Below are positions 43,612-54,328 of a DNA stretch of 64,000 nt, piece by piece. The notes under the pieces are model-generated. The model saw only the letters and a program-made list of their open reading frames with translations, made no database searches and was not told the DNA's origin. The stretch is from NCBI RefSeq assembly GCF_023278085.1, contig NZ_CP066265.1, positions 3,924,001 through 3,988,000 on the forward strand, in the 5' to 3' direction. The stretch is from Pseudomonas syringae. GTDB lineage: Bacteria; Pseudomonadota; Gammaproteobacteria; Pseudomonadales; Pseudomonadaceae. The position numbers and the translations under genes were made by a program. How positions within the stretch are numbered: position 1 is the stretch's first letter; each line of letters begins with the position of its first letter.

Positions 43612-44760
43612 TCAGGTTCTGGTCGCCGCTACCGGAGCCACATCGGCTTCGGAACTCAGCTCACGCACGGCGATGTAGCGTTCGCTACGACGCGTGCGAT
43701 CCATCACCTGCCCGACCAGCTGGCCGCATGCAGCGTCGATATCTTCACCACGCGTGGTACGCACAGTGACGTTATAACCAGCCTGATGCAACAAGTCCTG
43801 AAAGCGACGAATTGCGTTATTGCTGGGACGCTCGTATCCGGAGTGCGGGAACGGGTTGAACGGGATCAGGTTGATCTTGCAAGGTGTGTCCTTGAGCAGC
43901 TCGATCATCTCGACTGCGTGTTCGACCTGGTCGTTGATGTCCTTGAGCATCGTGTACTCGATGGTCAGCACGCGCTTTTCGCCCAGACTGGCCATGTAGC
44001 GACGGCAGGACTCAAGCAGCATCTTCAACGGGTATTTCTTATTGATCGGCACCAACTGGTTGCGCAGCGCGTCATTCGGCGCATGCAGCGACAGGGCCAG
44101 CGACACGTCGATATGCTTCGAAAGCTCATCGATCATCGGCACCACGCCGGAGGTGGACAACGTCACACGACGCTTGGAAATGCCATACCCCAGGTCATCC
44201 ATCATCAGATGCATGGCGGCAATGACATTGTCGAAGTTCAGCAGCGGCTCACCCATGCCCATCATCACCACGTTGGTGATGGCACGGTCGACGGTAGCCG
44301 GGACGCTGCCAAAGGATTTGTTGGCAATCCACACCTGGCCGATCACTTCTGCGGCGGTGAGGTTGCTATTGAAGCCTTGCTTGCCGGTGGAGCAGAAACT
44401 GCAATCCAGGGCGCAGCCCGCCTGGGACGAAACACACAAGGTGCCGCGTTTGCCCTGCGGAATGTAGACGGTCTCGACGCAGCTGCCGGACTCTACACGC
44501 ACCACCCATTTACGGGTGCCATCGGTAGAGATGTCTTCACTGACCACTTCAGGACCACGAACCTCGGCACAGGCCTTGAGCTTTTCGCGCAGGGCCTTGC
44601 TGACATTCGTCATGGCGTCGAAATCATCGACGCCAAAGTGGTGAATCCACTTCATGACCTGACCGGCACGGAAGCGCTTCTCCCCGATAGAGTCGAAGAA
44701 TTTCTCCATTTCCGGCTGAGTCAGACCCAGCAGGTTGGTTTTACCAGTCGATGCAATCAT
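43612..44760 (-). CDS. rlmN: Dual-specificity rRNA/tRNA adenine-C2 methyltransferase
   Basis: A radical SAM enzyme that methylates A2503 of 23S rRNA and A37 of some tRNAs. The protein is 382 aa from ATG 44760. The CX3CX2C cluster is CALDCSFC (Cys116, Cys120, Cys123). Later motifs are [13 protein letters not shown] and SLHAPND, and a catalytic Cys lies near the end (DAACGQL). It follows ndk by 32 bp. Confidence 0.96.
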   Translation of the reverse strand: MIASTGKTNLLGLTQPEMEKFFDSIGEKRFRAGQVMKWIHHFGVDDFDAMTNVSKALREKLKACAEVRGPEVVSEDISTDGTRKWVVRVESGSCVETVYIPQGKRGTLCVSSQAGCALDCSFCSTGKQGFNSNLTAAEVIGQVWIANKSFGSVPATVDRAITNVVMMGMGEPLLNFDNVIAAMHLMMDDLGYGISKRRVTLSTSGVVPMIDELSKHIDVSLALSLHAPNDALRNQLVPINKKYPLKMLLESCRRYMASLGEKRVLTIEYTMLKDINDQVEHAVEMIELLKDTPCKINLIPFNPFPHSGYERPSNNAIRRFQDLLHQAGYNVTVRTTRGEDIDAACGQLVGQVMDRTRRSERYIAVRELSSEADVAPVAATRT

Positions 44761-44792
44761 GAATTCACCCTTCACTCGTCAGTCAAAATGAC

Positions 44793-45218
44793 TTAGCGAG
44801 CGGTTACTTCGGTAGCGGCGAAGAAGTACGAGATTTCGCGAGCAGCGGCTGCTTCGGAATCGGAACCGTGTACTGCGTTGGCGTCGATGGAGTCAGCGAA
44901 ATCAGCGCGGATGGTGCCGGCAGCAGCTTCTTTAGGGTTGGTAGCGCCCATCAGCTCGCGGTTCAGAGCGATGGCGTTTTCGCCTTCCAGAACCTGAACG
45001 ACAACCGGACCGGAGATCATGAAGGCAACCAGGTCACCGAAGAAACCACGGGCGCTGTGCTCAGCGTAGAAACCTTCAGCTTCGGCCTTGGACAGTTGCT
45101 TCAGCTTGGAAGCAACAACGCGCAGACCGGCTTTTTCAAAACGAGTGGTGATCTCGCCGATTACGTTCTTTGCAACGGCGTCAGGCTTGATGATGGAGAA
45201 AGTACGTTGAACAGCCAT
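44793..45218 (-). CDS. ndk: Nucleoside diphosphate kinase
   Basis: It balances NTP and dNTP pools by phosphate transfer through His117 (NAVHGSDS). The 141-aa protein begins [15 protein letters not shown] and has all usual residues (Lys11, Arg in NREL, GTIRADF). It is separated from the isc operon by a terminator hairpin, so it has its own promoter. Confidence 0.98.
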   Translation of the reverse strand: MAVQRTFSIIKPDAVAKNVIGEITTRFEKAGLRVVASKLKQLSKAEAEGFYAEHSARGFFGDLVAFMISGPVVVQVLEGENAIALNRELMGATNPKEAAAGTIRADFADSIDANAVHGSDSEAAAAREISYFFAATEVTAR

Positions 45219-45248
45219 GGTGAAACTCCAGAAACAGTGATTTAAGCG

Positions 45249-45279
45249 AAAAATTAAACCCGCGAATTATACGCGGGTT
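45249..45279 (-). terminator. Terminator of the isc operon
   Basis: On the minus strand AACCCGCG-TATAATT-CGCGGGTT is followed by TAATTTTT. It lies 36 bp after iscX and before ndk. Confidence 0.75.
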
Positions 45280-45314
45280 CTGGTGTATTGCCTAACGGCG
45301 TACGTTACTGAACG

Positions 45315-45515
45315 TCAATCCAGCTCTTCGATCCACAATGTCTGGATCGCTTCGAGGACTTTTTCCCCGCTGCGGTCCGGGTGGTCATCGAATTCAGGCA
45401 AGGCCATGACCAGATTACGCAGCTTGGGGAAACTCACAGTGAGCGGATTCACTTCCGGGTGGCTTTCAGCCAGCTGGATAGCAATTTCCTGCACATCAAC
45501 CCATTTGAGACTCAT
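45315..45515 (-). CDS. iscX: Iron-sulfur cluster assembly protein IscX
   Basis: The 66-aa acidic protein (MSLKWVDVQEIAIQLAESHP start) binds IscS and iron and tunes cluster assembly. It is the last gene of the isc operon, 14 bp after fdx. ATG 45515 gives the family start; an ATG two codons earlier is less likely. Confidence 0.95.
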   Translation of the reverse strand: MSLKWVDVQEIAIQLAESHPEVNPLTVSFPKLRNLVMALPEFDDHPDRSGEKVLEAIQTLWIEELD

Positions 45516-45529
45516 GAGCAATCCTTGAA

Positions 45530-45871
45530 TCAGTGTGGCGCTTCAGCAGCGTGGTTGAGCGAATACTTGGGTATTTCGACGGTCAGGTCTTCAGTGCCGA
45601 CAATGGCCTGACAGGAGAGACGCGATTGCGCTTCCAGCCCCCAGGCCTTGTCGAGCATGTCTTCTTCCAGCTCATCGGCTTCGTTCAGCGAATCGAAGCC
45701 TTCGCGAATGACGCAATGGCAGGTGGTGCAAGCACACACGCCGCCACAGGCGCTTTCGATCTCGATGTGATGCTCATGGGCAATGTCGAGAATAGACGTG
45801 CCGGGCTCCACTTCTACAACCAGCCCGTCCGGGCAATGCTCGGCGTGGGGCAGAAAAATCACCTGCGGCAT
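45530..45871 (-). CDS. fdx: ISC-type [2Fe-2S] ferredoxin
   Basis: The 113-aa adrenodoxin-like ferredoxin has cluster ligands Cys42, Cys48, Cys51 (ACGGVCACTTCHC) and Cys87. It supplies electrons for cluster assembly on IscU. It lies 3 bp after hscA and 14 bp before iscX. Confidence 0.97.
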   Translation of the reverse strand: MPQVIFLPHAEHCPDGLVVEVEPGTSILDIAHEHHIEIESACGGVCACTTCHCVIREGFDSLNEADELEEDMLDKAWGLEAQSRLSCQAIVGTEDLTVEIPKYSLNHAAEAPH

Positions 45872-45874
45872 CAG

Positions 45875-47737
45875 TTATTCCTCAATCTCATTCAAGTTGC
45901 GCCCGGCCAGTGCGGCTTTTACCGTCGAATCAAGGCGTCGGGCAGCAAATGCGTCGGTCACTTGCGACAGACGCTTGGTCTGCTGCTCGATGGCATAGCC
46001 ATCAGTGCCTTGCATCAATTCACGTAATTCTTCCATCTGCAGGCTTATGACCATACGCTCTTCTTCATCGAGAAGACGCTCGCCATCGGCATCCAGCGCA
46101 CCCTGAACCGCTTCGAGCAGACGCTCGGCGTCAACCTGATGCTCACGCAGCACGCGGGCAACCTTGTCGTCGCCGGCGTACTCGAAGGAATCCTTGAGCA
46201 TGCGAGTAATTTCGCCGTCAGTCAGCCCGTAGGACGGTTTGACCTGGATACTCGACTCGATGCCCGAGCCCATCTCACGCGCCGAAACGCTGAGCAGGCC
46301 ATCAGCATCGACCTGGAACGTGACGCGGATTTTCGCCGCGCCCGCGACCATCGGCGGAATGCCGCGCAATTCGAAACGCGCCAGCGAACGGCAATCGCTG
46401 ACCAGCTCGCGCTCGCCCTGCAGAACATGGATTTTCATGGCCGTCTGGCCATCTTTGTAGGTCGTGAATTCCTGACCACGAGCAACAGGGATCGTGGTGT
46501 TGCGCGGAATGACCTTCTCCATCAGCCCGCCCATGGTTTCCAGCCCCAACGAGAGCGGAATCACGTCAAGCAAAAGCAGTTCGCCGCCATCACGCTTGTT
46601 GCCTGCCAGGGTATCCGCCTGGATCGCAGCCCCAATGGCCACCACTTGATCCGGGTCGATGTCGGTCAGGGGCTTACGGCCGAACAGCTCGGCGACCGCT
46701 TCGCGAACATGGGGAACACGGGTCGAACCACCGACCATGACCACCGCCTCGACTTCTTCAAGCTCGATACCGGTGTCACGCACGGCACGACGACAGGCTT
46801 TGAGGCTAAGCGCGACCATGGGCTCGATCAGTGCATTGAACGCGTCGCGAGTCAGCGTGCCGCGCCATTCGCCATAGGCAACGTCGACGGACTCGGCGTC
46901 AGTCAGCGCTTCCTTGGCGGAACAGGCGGTCTGCAACAGATTGCGTTGCGCGGACGGATCGATATCGGCAGACAGCCCGGCATCGGCGACGATCCAGCTG
47001 GCAATGGCATGATCGAAATCATCGCCACCCAATGCTGTATCACCACCAGTAGCCAGCACCTCGAATACGCCACCGGTCAGGCGCAAAATCGAAATATCGA
47101 ACGTACCGCCACCCAGGTCATAAATGGCCACGACGCCTTCGGCTTTTTGATCCAGACCGTAAGCAACCGCAGCAGCCGTAGGCTCATTGAGCAGGCGCAG
47201 CACATTGAGGCCGGCCAGCTTGGCGGCGTCCTTGGTGGCCTGACGCTGGGAATCGTCGAAATAGGCCGGCACCGTGATCACCGCACCCACCAACTCGCCA
47301 CCCAGCGCCGCTTCAGCACGCTGACGCAGAACCTTGAGAATGTCGGCGGACACTTCAACCGGGCTTTTCGGGCCCTGTACGGTGTCGATGAACGGCATGT
47401 GCGACTCGCCGCCAACAAAGCGATAAGGCAGTTGCTCGCCCAATTGCTTGACGTCGGTCAGACCACGACCCATGAGACGCTTGACCGACAACACGGTATT
47501 GAACGGATCCTGGGAGGCGGCGACTTTTGCCGACTGACCCACTTCGACACGATCAGCGTGGTAGCGCACGGCAGACGGCAGAATGACCTGCCCTTCTGCA
47601 TCGGCCAACGGCTCGGACAGGCCGCTGCGTACGGCAGCAACCAGAGAATTTGTGGTGCCCAGGTCGATCCCCACAGCCAGACGACGCTGGTGCGGTTGAG
47701 GACTCAGGCCGGGTTCGGCGATTTGCAGTAAGGCCAT
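45875..47737 (-). CDS. hscA: Fe-S assembly chaperone HscA (Hsp70 type)
   Basis: The protein is 620 aa from ATG 47737 ([10 protein letters not shown]). It has the Hsp70 nucleotide domain ([35 protein letters not shown]) and a substrate domain that binds the LPPVK motif of IscU. With HscB it drives cluster transfer from IscU. It lies 44 bp after hscB. Confidence 0.97.
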   Translation of the reverse strand: MALLQIAEPGLSPQPHQRRLAVGIDLGTTNSLVAAVRSGLSEPLADAEGQVILPSAVRYHADRVEVGQSAKVAASQDPFNTVLSVKRLMGRGLTDVKQLGEQLPYRFVGGESHMPFIDTVQGPKSPVEVSADILKVLRQRAEAALGGELVGAVITVPAYFDDSQRQATKDAAKLAGLNVLRLLNEPTAAAVAYGLDQKAEGVVAIYDLGGGTFDISILRLTGGVFEVLATGGDTALGGDDFDHAIASWIVADAGLSADIDPSAQRNLLQTACSAKEALTDAESVDVAYGEWRGTLTRDAFNALIEPMVALSLKACRRAVRDTGIELEEVEAVVMVGGSTRVPHVREAVAELFGRKPLTDIDPDQVVAIGAAIQADTLAGNKRDGGELLLLDVIPLSLGLETMGGLMEKVIPRNTTIPVARGQEFTTYKDGQTAMKIHVLQGERELVSDCRSLARFELRGIPPMVAGAAKIRVTFQVDADGLLSVSAREMGSGIESSIQVKPSYGLTDGEITRMLKDSFEYAGDDKVARVLREHQVDAERLLEAVQGALDADGERLLDEEERMVISLQMEELRELMQGTDGYAIEQQTKRLSQVTDAFAARRLDSTVKAALAGRNLNEIEE

Positions 47738-47781
47738 GCTGTTCAGAATAATCACTGGCGTGCAGCCGAGGCCGCACGGGG

Positions 47782-48303
47782 TTAATCGTCGAGGCGCTCT
47801 TCTAGCTGGCGCACTTCGTGAGAAAGCTTGTCGAGAAACTGCATACGCCGCATCAGCTTTTCAGCGTGCTCGCGTTGTGCAGGATCATTCCAACAGGCAG
47901 CGAAGCTCTGGTTGAGTGCTTCCTGAGCAATCTTGAGCTGGCGCTTGAAGGTCGCAACCCCGGCAAGATCGGCTTCATCCTGCAGATCCTCAAGATCTTC
48001 GCGCAATTGCATCTGCTGCAGAAGAAACTCGGGGTCATGCACGGTGACCTCGATCGGCACCTCGTTGCCATTCATCGCCAGCAGGTAGCGCGCTCTTTTC
48101 GGCGGGCTTTTGAGGGTCTGATAGGCTTCGTTGAGACTGGCCGAACGCTCCAGCGCCACACGCTGCTCAGCCTCCGAGGCATCAGCGAAACGGTCCGGAT
48201 GAACATTGCGCGCCAGCTCGCGGTAACGCGTGGCCAACTGGTCGAGATCAAGCTGAAACTCGGGCTTGAGCTCGAACAGGGCGAAATGACAGGGAGTACC
48301 CAC
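47782..48303 (-). CDS. hscB: Fe-S assembly J-protein HscB
   Basis: The protein is 173 aa from GTG 48303, which gives the usual start [15 protein letters not shown]; the frame extends further into iscA without similarity. It has a J-domain with the HPD motif (NVHPDRF at about 32-38) and a C-terminal three-helix domain that holds IscU. It stimulates the HscA ATPase. The gene start lies 10 bp past the iscA stop. Confidence 0.95.
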   Translation of the reverse strand: MGTPCHFALFELKPEFQLDLDQLATRYRELARNVHPDRFADASEAEQRVALERSASLNEAYQTLKSPPKRARYLLAMNGNEVPIEVTVHDPEFLLQQMQLREDLEDLQDEADLAGVATFKRQLKIAQEALNQSFAACWNDPAQREHAEKLMRRMQFLDKLSHEVRQLEERLDD

Positions 48304-48313
48304 AATAAAAGCC

Positions 48314-48637
48314 TCAGACGTTGAAGCTTTCGCCACAGCCGCACTCACCGCGCGAGTTCGGGTTGTTGAACTTGAAGCCTTCGTTCAACCCTTCGCGCAC
48401 GAAGTCGAGCTCGGTGCCATCCAGATAGACCAGGCTTTTCGGGTCAATGATCACCTTGACGCCGTGCATTTCAAACACGGTGTCTTCGCCAGCCGCCTCG
48501 TCGACGAACTCAAGCACGTAGGCAAGACCTGAACAACCTGTGGTGCGAACACCCAGACGAACACCATCACCCTTGCCACGCCCCTCAAGGGAACGTCGCA
48601 CGTGGTTAGCGGCAGCTTCTGTCATGCTGATAGCCAT
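48314..48637 (-). CDS. iscA: A-type Fe-S carrier protein IscA
   Basis: The 107-aa protein has the three ligand cysteines Cys35 (TTGCSGLAY), Cys99 and Cys101 (GECGCGES). It carries clusters to target enzymes. It lies between iscU (34 bp) and hscB (10 bp). Confidence 0.97.
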   Translation of the reverse strand: MAISMTEAAANHVRRSLEGRGKGDGVRLGVRTTGCSGLAYVLEFVDEAAGEDTVFEMHGVKVIIDPKSLVYLDGTELDFVREGLNEGFKFNNPNSRGECGCGESFNV

Positions 48638-48671
48638 CGGAGCTCCTTACTTGTTCTTTGTGAAGACCTGC

Positions 48672-49058
48672 TTACAGCAGGCCTTTCTTCTGCTTGTAGT
48701 CGCGAACAGCCGCTTTGATAGCGTCTTCAGCGAGTACCGAGCAGTGAATCTTTACCGGCGGCAGTGCCAGCTCTTCAGCCAGCTGAGTGTTCTTGATGGT
48801 CTCTGCTTCATCCAGAGTCTTGCCTTTCATCCACTCGGTTGCCAGCGAGCTGGACGCAATCGCCGAGCCGCAGCCGTAAGTCTTGAACTTGGCGTCTTCG
48901 ATAACGCCCTGATCGTTGACCTTGATCTGCAGGCGCATCACGTCGCCGCACGCCGGAGCGCCGACCATGCCGGTGCCGACATCAGGATCTTCCGCGTTCA
49001 TCTTGCCGACGTTACGTGGGTTCTCGTAGTGGTCGATGACCTTTTCGCTGTAAGCCAT
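48672..49058 (-). CDS. iscU: Fe-S scaffold protein IscU
   Basis: The 128-aa scaffold builds [2Fe-2S] and [4Fe-4S] clusters on Cys37, Cys63 and Cys106. The HscA recognition motif LPPVK is present at about 99-103. It follows iscS by 82 bp. Confidence 0.98.
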   Translation of the reverse strand: MAYSEKVIDHYENPRNVGKMNAEDPDVGTGMVGAPACGDVMRLQIKVNDQGVIEDAKFKTYGCGSAIASSSLATEWMKGKTLDEAETIKNTQLAEELALPPVKIHCSVLAEDAIKAAVRDYKQKKGLL

Positions 49059-49140
49059 GATTCTGTTCCTCTCACATCAGGGAGCCGCTCTGCAGGTCAT
49101 GCTGCAATTGCGCATGACCTGTATTGGAGGCGACTTTAAA

Positions 49141-50355
49141 TTAGTGCGCCGCCCACTCGATCTTGGAGATATCGACGCCGTCTTTGAACATGTCCCACAG
49201 CGGCGAAAGTGTGCGCAGCCGGGTGACCGCCTCGCAGACCTTCTGCGCGGCATAATCGATTTCTTCTTCGGTGCTGAAACGGCCGAAGGTGAAGCGAATC
49301 GAGCTGTGTGCCAGTTCGTCGTTACGACCAATGGCGCGCAGCACGTAGGAAGGCTCCAGCGAGGCCGAGGTACAGGCCGAACCGGACGAAACCGCCAGAT
49401 CCTTGAGCGCCATGATCAGCGACTCGCCTTCGACATAGTTGAAGCTCAGGTTCAGGTTGTGCGGTACGCGGGCAGCCAGGCTGCCGTTGACGTACAGCTC
49501 TTCCAGGTTTTCGACCTGCTTGTAGAAACGGTCACTGAGTGCCTTGATGCGCACGTTTTCAGCGGCCATTTCTTCCTTGGCGATACGGAACGCTTCACCC
49601 ATGCCAACGATCTGGTGGGTGGCCAGTGTGCCGGAACGCATACCGCGCTCGTGGCCACCGCCGTGCATGGCCGCCTCGAGGCGGACACGCGGCTTGCGGC
49701 TGACGTACAGCGCGCCGATACCTTTCGGACCGTAGGTCTTGTGGGCCGAGAACGACATCAGGTCAACCTTGAGACTGGCCAGATCGATGTCAACCTTGCC
49801 GGTCGATTGCGCGCCATCAACGTGTAACAGTACGCCACGCGAACGGGTCAGCTCACCGATGGCAGCGATGTCGTTGATGGTGCCGATTTCGTTGTTCACA
49901 TGCATGACCGACACCAGGATGGTGTCGTCGCGCAGTGCGGCTTCAATCATCGATGGAGTGATCAGGCCGTCTTCACCTGGCTCGATGTAAGTCACTTCGA
50001 AACCTTCGCGCTCAAGTTGGCGCGTGGTATCGAGAACAGCCTTGTGTTCGATTTTCGAGGTGATCAGGTGCTTGCCTTTGCTGGCATAGAAATGCGCAAC
50101 ACCCTTGATCGCCAGGTTGTTGGATTCGGTGGCACCCGAGGTCCAGACGATTTCGCGCGGATCGGCGCTGACCAGATCGGCGACCTGACGACGAGCGTTC
50201 TCGACAGCCTCTTCGGCTTTCCAGCCAAAGACGTGGGAGCGCGAAGCCGGGTTACCGAAGTTTCCTTCGACGGTCAGGCATTCGATCATTTTCTGCGCGA
50301 CACGCGGATCGACCGGGGTCGTCGCGGAGTAGTCGAGGTAAATTGGCAATTTCAT
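49141..50355 (-). CDS. iscS: Cysteine desulfurase IscS
   Basis: The PLP enzyme takes sulfur from cysteine for clusters and tRNA thiolation. The protein is 404 aa from ATG 50355 ([16 protein letters not shown]). PLP lysine Lys206 lies in SFSAHKTYG, and the persulfide Cys328 in [10 protein letters not shown]. It follows iscR by 44 bp. Confidence 0.98.
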   Translation of the reverse strand: MKLPIYLDYSATTPVDPRVAQKMIECLTVEGNFGNPASRSHVFGWKAEEAVENARRQVADLVSADPREIVWTSGATESNNLAIKGVAHFYASKGKHLITSKIEHKAVLDTTRQLEREGFEVTYIEPGEDGLITPSMIEAALRDDTILVSVMHVNNEIGTINDIAAIGELTRSRGVLLHVDGAQSTGKVDIDLASLKVDLMSFSAHKTYGPKGIGALYVSRKPRVRLEAAMHGGGHERGMRSGTLATHQIVGMGEAFRIAKEEMAAENVRIKALSDRFYKQVENLEELYVNGSLAARVPHNLNLSFNYVEGESLIMALKDLAVSSGSACTSASLEPSYVLRAIGRNDELAHSSIRFTFGRFSTEEEIDYAAQKVCEAVTRLRTLSPLWDMFKDGVDISKIEWAAH

Positions 50356-50399
50356 TGAAGCTCTCCTATCAGGCAGGCGCACCGCTCATTCATCTGCGT

Positions 50400-50891
50400 T
50401 CATTCGACGGCGGACGTTTCGATCTTACCCAGTTGCGACATGTGGTTATGACCACGGCGCATATCCTGGCGCTGAGCGACTTCTTGTACCTCACGGCGAG
50501 TGACAAGATCCGCCAAGCTGATACCGCTTAGAAATTCGTGAATCTGCTGGCTCAGGTCGCACCACAAGTGGTGGGTCAGGCAGGTGTCACCTGCATGGCA
50601 ATCACCAAGCCCCTGACAACGCGTGGCATCGACCGATTCATTCACCGCGTCGACGACCTGCGCAACCTGTATGCCTTGCATGTCACGGGACAGCTGATAA
50701 CCACCACCCGGACCACGCACACTGGAAACCAGATTGCCGCGGCGCAGCTTGGCGAACAGCTGCTCAAGGTATGACAGGGATATGCCCTGCCGCTCGGAGA
50801 TGTCAGCCAGAGACACTGGCCCGTTCTGCGCATGCAACGCCAGATCAAGCATGGCAGTTACAGCGTATCGGCCTTTAGTTGTCAGTCGCAT
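50400..50891 (-). CDS. iscR: Fe-S cluster regulator IscR
   Basis: The 163-aa Rrf2-family regulator has a winged helix ([20 protein letters not shown] at about 28-47) and cluster ligands Cys92, Cys98, Cys104 with His107. With a [2Fe-2S] cluster it represses the isc promoter, so the operon rises when clusters are scarce. It is the first gene of the isc operon and a matching site lies in its promoter. Confidence 0.97.
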   Translation of the reverse strand: MRLTTKGRYAVTAMLDLALHAQNGPVSLADISERQGISLSYLEQLFAKLRRGNLVSSVRGPGGGYQLSRDMQGIQVAQVVDAVNESVDATRCQGLGDCHAGDTCLTHHLWCDLSQQIHEFLSGISLADLVTRREVQEVAQRQDMRRGHNHMSQLGKIETSAVE

Positions 50892-50923
50892 GGCGTATAC
50901 CGCAGAGGTTCGGAATGAGAGCG

Positions 50924-50956
50924 AGTATGCTATTCCCGAGTAAATGAGTCAAGTAT
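50924..50956 (-). promoter_or_regulatory. iscR promoter with overlapping IscR-type site
   Basis: On the minus strand TTGACT (50952-50947) and CATACT (50929-50924) are spaced by 17 bp, a fair sigma-70 promoter about 35 bp before iscR. The stretch ATACTTGACTCATTTACTCG overlapping the -35 box resembles a type 1 IscR site, as expected for autorepression. Confidence 0.65.
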
Positions 50957-51041
50957 TAGACCAAGTAAAACAGTCGGGATTAGCCAAAAGCGCGGGCTGC
51001 ATCATAGCAAAGGTGCGGCGTAATGGCACGCCCCAAGCCCT

Positions 51042-51821
51042 CTAGCCTGCCGTGTTCTCGCGCTCTTCCTTCACACAGTCGAAGACCTCGTCACGCAGTG
51101 AAGGCAGGTCTTTGGCGCAGTAATCGCTCCCCAGCTTGCCAAGGGCGTCACACATGCCTTCCAGACGACCGTCAACTGCCTGCAAATGATCGAGCAACTG
51201 GCCGATGGCGCGGGCAATCGGGTCTGGCATGTCGCCGCTGACACCGTAGGCATCGAAGCCGAGCTTTTCCGCCATGGCCTTGCGCCTGGCTTCGGTCTCT
51301 TCGTCCGACTTGACGATGATCCGCCCCGGAATTCCCACGGCAGTTGCACCGGCGGGCACCGCCTTGGTTACCACAGCATTGGAGCCGATCTTGGCGCCAG
51401 CGCCCACCGTAAATGGCCCAAGCACCTTGGCACCCGCGCCGACCACCACGCCATCTTCCAGCGTCGGGTGGCGTTTGCCGGCGTTCCAGCTGGTGCCGCC
51501 CAGGGTCACGCCCTGATAAAGCGTCACGTCATTGCCGATCTCGGCAGTTTCGCCGATCACGATGCCCATGCCGTGGTCGATGAAAAAACGGCGCCCGATG
51601 CGCGCACCCGGATGAATCTCGATCCCGGTCATCCAGCGACCGAAGTTGGACACCACCCGCGCCGGCCATTTCCAGCCACTGCGCCACAGAATGTGCGCAA
51701 AGCGATGCAGCCAGATGGCGTGCATGCCGGGATAGCAGGTCAGGACTTCAAAGGCGTTGCGCGCCGCAGGGTCGCGATGGAACACGCTTTGTATGTCTTC
51801 TCGCAGACGCTCGAACATCAC
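51042..51821 (-). CDS. cysE: Serine O-acetyltransferase
   Basis: It makes O-acetylserine for cysteine synthesis. The 259-aa protein has the N-terminal helical domain ([16 protein letters not shown]) and the left-handed beta-helix with hexapeptide repeats ([20 protein letters not shown] cut to [32 protein letters not shown]). It overlaps trmJ upstream (ATGA) and is near the isc operon, which consumes cysteine. Confidence 0.95.
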   Translation of the reverse strand: MMFERLREDIQSVFHRDPAARNAFEVLTCYPGMHAIWLHRFAHILWRSGWKWPARVVSNFGRWMTGIEIHPGARIGRRFFIDHGMGIVIGETAEIGNDVTLYQGVTLGGTSWNAGKRHPTLEDGVVVGAGAKVLGPFTVGAGAKIGSNAVVTKAVPAGATAVGIPGRIIVKSDEETEARRKAMAEKLGFDAYGVSGDMPDPIARAIGQLLDHLQAVDGRLEGMCDALGKLGSDYCAKDLPSLRDEVFDCVKEERENTAG

Positions 51822-52582
51822 TGATCCTTCCGCTTGTAGGGTTCGCCGCGTGCGACTTTCTGGGTTTCAGTAAGCACGCCGCGCAGAATACTCAGCTCGG
51901 AGCGCTCCACCTCGCTGCGGCCGAACAGCCTGCGCAGGCGCGCCATCAAGTGGCGTGGCTTTTCAGGATCAAGGAAACCGATAGCCACCAGCGTGGCCTC
52001 CAGGTGGCCGTAGAACCCCTCCATCTCGTCCATGGTCGCCAACTCGGCACTGTGCGCCGATACCGGTTGGGGCGCGGCGCCCTGCTCCGACGCTTTCAGC
52101 CAGGCCATGCGTACTTCATAGCTGAGCACCTGCACGGCGGCGGCGAGATTGAGCGAACTGAACGCCGGGTCCGATGGAATATGGACGTGGAAGTGACAGC
52201 GCTGCAGCTCTTCATTGGTCAGGCCGGCATGCTCGCGACCAAAGACCAGCGCCACCTCGGCACCCTCTCCGGCCTGCTCGATGACCTTTTCGCCAGACGC
52301 ACGCGGATCAAGCAACGGCCAGGGCAGACTGCGATCCCGCGCACTGGTACCGAGCACCAGGCGGCAACCGGCCAGCGCCTCTTCCAGCGTCGCAACGACC
52401 TGTGCACCTTCAAGAATATCGGTGGCACCGGATGCACGGGCATCGGCGTCAGGCGAAGGAAAAATCCGGGGTTCGACCAGTACCAGGCGCGAAAGCCCCA
52501 TGTTTTTCATTGCACGAGCGGCCCCGCCGATATTTCCGGGATGGGTAGTGCCGACCAGGACAACACGGATGTTCTGCAACAA
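51818..52582 (-). CDS. trmJ: tRNA (cytidine/uridine-2'-O-)-methyltransferase TrmJ
   Basis: A SPOUT methyltransferase that modifies position 32 of tRNAs. The 254-aa protein starts [20 protein letters not shown] with the conserved [13 protein letters not shown] region. The C-terminal knot motifs are [16 protein letters not shown] and [18 protein letters not shown]-terminal extension follows. It overlaps cysE downstream and is divergent from suhB. Confidence 0.94.
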   Translation of the reverse strand: MLQNIRVVLVGTTHPGNIGGAARAMKNMGLSRLVLVEPRIFPSPDADARASGATDILEGAQVVATLEEALAGCRLVLGTSARDRSLPWPLLDPRASGEKVIEQAGEGAEVALVFGREHAGLTNEELQRCHFHVHIPSDPAFSSLNLAAAVQVLSYEVRMAWLKASEQGAAPQPVSAHSAELATMDEMEGFYGHLEATLVAIGFLDPEKPRHLMARLRRLFGRSEVERSELSILRGVLTETQKVARGEPYKRKDQ

Positions 52583-52797
52583 GGCGAACGCTCACTGACG
52601 CGAATTAGGGGGGCAAATCTTACAGAAACAGGCTGGCTTACGCTACGAACCCGTACAGACGGGATGACCCGAGCGTACACGTCGAGCGGCAAAAAAACGC
52701 ATGCCCAGTCGACAGTCGTGACAACGCAAGGCTGGAAATAATTCGAATGAGCCCATAGAATGCCCGGCTCTCTTTAACAACCTTAGGTGAATTGTCC

Positions 52798-53613
52798 ATG
52801 CAGCCCATGCTGAATATCGCGCTGCGCGCCGCCCGCAGCGCCAGCGAATTGATTTTCCGCTCCATCGAGCGCTTGGATACCATCAAGGTTGACGAAAAAG
52901 AAGCCAAGGATTACGTCACAGAGATCGATCGCGCTGCCGAACAGAGCATCATCACTGCATTGCGCAAGGCCTACCCGACTCACGGCATCCTTGGTGAAGA
53001 AAGCGGCATGCATGAAGGCAGCGGCGAAGGTACCGATTACCTGTGGATCATCGACCCGCTGGATGGCACCACCAACTTCGTTCGCGGCATCCCGCACTTC
53101 GCGGTCAGCATTGCCTGCAAATACCGCGGCCGTCTTGAGCACGCTGTTGTTCTGGACCCGGTCCGCCAGGAAGAATTCACCGCCAGCCGTGGTCGCGGCG
53201 CAGCCCTTAACGGTCGCCGCCTGCGCGTCAGCCAGCGCAAAAGCCTGGAAGGCGCCCTGCTCGGCACCGGCTTCCCGTTCCGTGACAACCAGATGGACAA
53301 CCTCGAAAACTACCTGGGCATGTTCCGCAGCCTGGTAGGTCAGACCGCCGGTATCCGTCGCGCAGGCGCTGCCAGCCTCGACCTGGCGTATGTCGCAGCC
53401 GGTCGCTTCGATGCATTCTGGGAGTCAGGCCTGTCTGAATGGGACATGGCCGCAGGCGCCCTGCTGATTCAGGAAGCAGGCGGTCTGGTCAGCGATTTCA
53501 CAGGCGGTCACGACTTCCTGGAGAAAGGCCACATCGTTGCCGGTAACACCAAATGCTTCAAGGCTGTACTGACCGCCATCGCACCGCATCTGCCAGCGTC
53601 GCTCAAACGCTAA
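52798..53613 (+). CDS. suhB: Inositol monophosphatase family protein SuhB
   Basis: The protein is 271 aa from ATG 52798. Mg-binding motifs are GEESG, WIIDPLDGTTNFVRG (about 79-93) and SEWDMAAGALLIQEAGG. SuhB hydrolyses inositol phosphates and in enteric bacteria also joins the rRNA antitermination complex. It is divergent from trmJ and ends at a strong terminator. Confidence 0.95.
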   Translation: MQPMLNIALRAARSASELIFRSIERLDTIKVDEKEAKDYVTEIDRAAEQSIITALRKAYPTHGILGEESGMHEGSGEGTDYLWIIDPLDGTTNFVRGIPHFAVSIACKYRGRLEHAVVLDPVRQEEFTASRGRGAALNGRRLRVSQRKSLEGALLGTGFPFRDNQMDNLENYLGMFRSLVGQTAGIRRAGAASLDLAYVAAGRFDAFWESGLSEWDMAAGALLIQEAGGLVSDFTGGHDFLEKGHIVAGNTKCFKAVLTAIAPHLPASLKR

Positions 53614-53624
53614 ACTGCAGATGT

Positions 53625-53652
53625 AAAAAAACCGGCTTTCGCCGGTTTTTTT
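53625..53652. terminator. Bidirectional terminator between suhB and the glycine-zipper gene
   Basis: AAAAAAACCGGC-TTTC-GCCGGTTTTTTT lies between two convergent genes and can serve both. Confidence 0.92.
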
Positions 53653-53680
53653 ATGCCTTGAAGAAGCCCAGCGGCTGGCG

Positions 53681-54220
53681 TTACTGCGCCTGACCCAAAA
53701 TCAGCTGACCGTTCTTGTCGACCGGAATCTGGCTACCTGGATCGCGCTCCATACGGACCTGACCCACTTTCTCGTTCAACTTGTACTTGACGTTGTAGCC
53801 CACAACCTTGTCGCTGACATCGTTGACCGTGGTGCAACGGTTCTGCGTCGTGGTGTAGGTATCACGCTCTTGCATGCCTTCCTGCACCTTGTTACCGGCA
53901 TAACCGCCGCCGACCGCACCGGCAACCGTCGCGAGCTTCTTGCCATTACCGCCACCCACCTGATTACCCAGCAGGCCACCGGCAACCGCGCCAATCACGC
54001 TACCGACGATCTGGTGCTGGTCCTTGACCGGCGCCTGACGGGTAACGGTTACGTCCTTGCAAACTTCACGGGGGGTTTTGATCTGCTGGTTGATTGGCTC
54101 GACCGCCAATACGTCAGCATACTCAGGACCACCCTTGACCAAGCTATAGGTGGCAACGGCGCCGCCAGCAGTTACGACAGCAGCACCTAACACAGCACCA
54201 ACAAGCATAGACTTGTTCAC
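53681..54220 (-). CDS. Glycine-zipper 2TM-domain envelope protein
   Basis: The 179-aa protein has an N-terminal hydrophobic signal/anchor (LVGAVLGAAVVTAGGAVATY) and a Rick_17kDa/glycine-zipper segment (VGSVIGAVAGGLLGNQVGGG and AVGGGYAGNKVQEG at about 72-110), then a strand-rich end. Relatives (SlyB/YmgG-like) sit in the envelope, but this one has no lipobox. Precise function is unknown. It is a single gene between two terminators. Confidence 0.85.
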   Translation of the reverse strand: MNKSMLVGAVLGAAVVTAGGAVATYSLVKGGPEYADVLAVEPINQQIKTPREVCKDVTVTRQAPVKDQHQIVGSVIGAVAGGLLGNQVGGGNGKKLATVAGAVGGGYAGNKVQEGMQERDTYTTTQNRCTTVNDVSDKVVGYNVKYKLNEKVGQVRMERDPGSQIPVDKNGQLILGQAQ

Positions 54221-54279
54221 TAGAACCTCCTGACCAATCGAAACGCAGCATGACTGCGCAATGCCTAGCCTTGGAGCAT

Positions 54280-54315
54280 AAAAAAAGGCGCGAGTTCAGC
54301 ACTCGCGCCTTTTTT
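54280..54315 (-). terminator. Terminator of the secDF transcript
   Basis: AAAAAAGGCGCGAGT-TCAGC-ACTCGCGCCTTTTTT lies 14 bp after secF on the minus strand. Confidence 0.92.
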
Positions 54316-54328
54316 ATGATGACCGGGC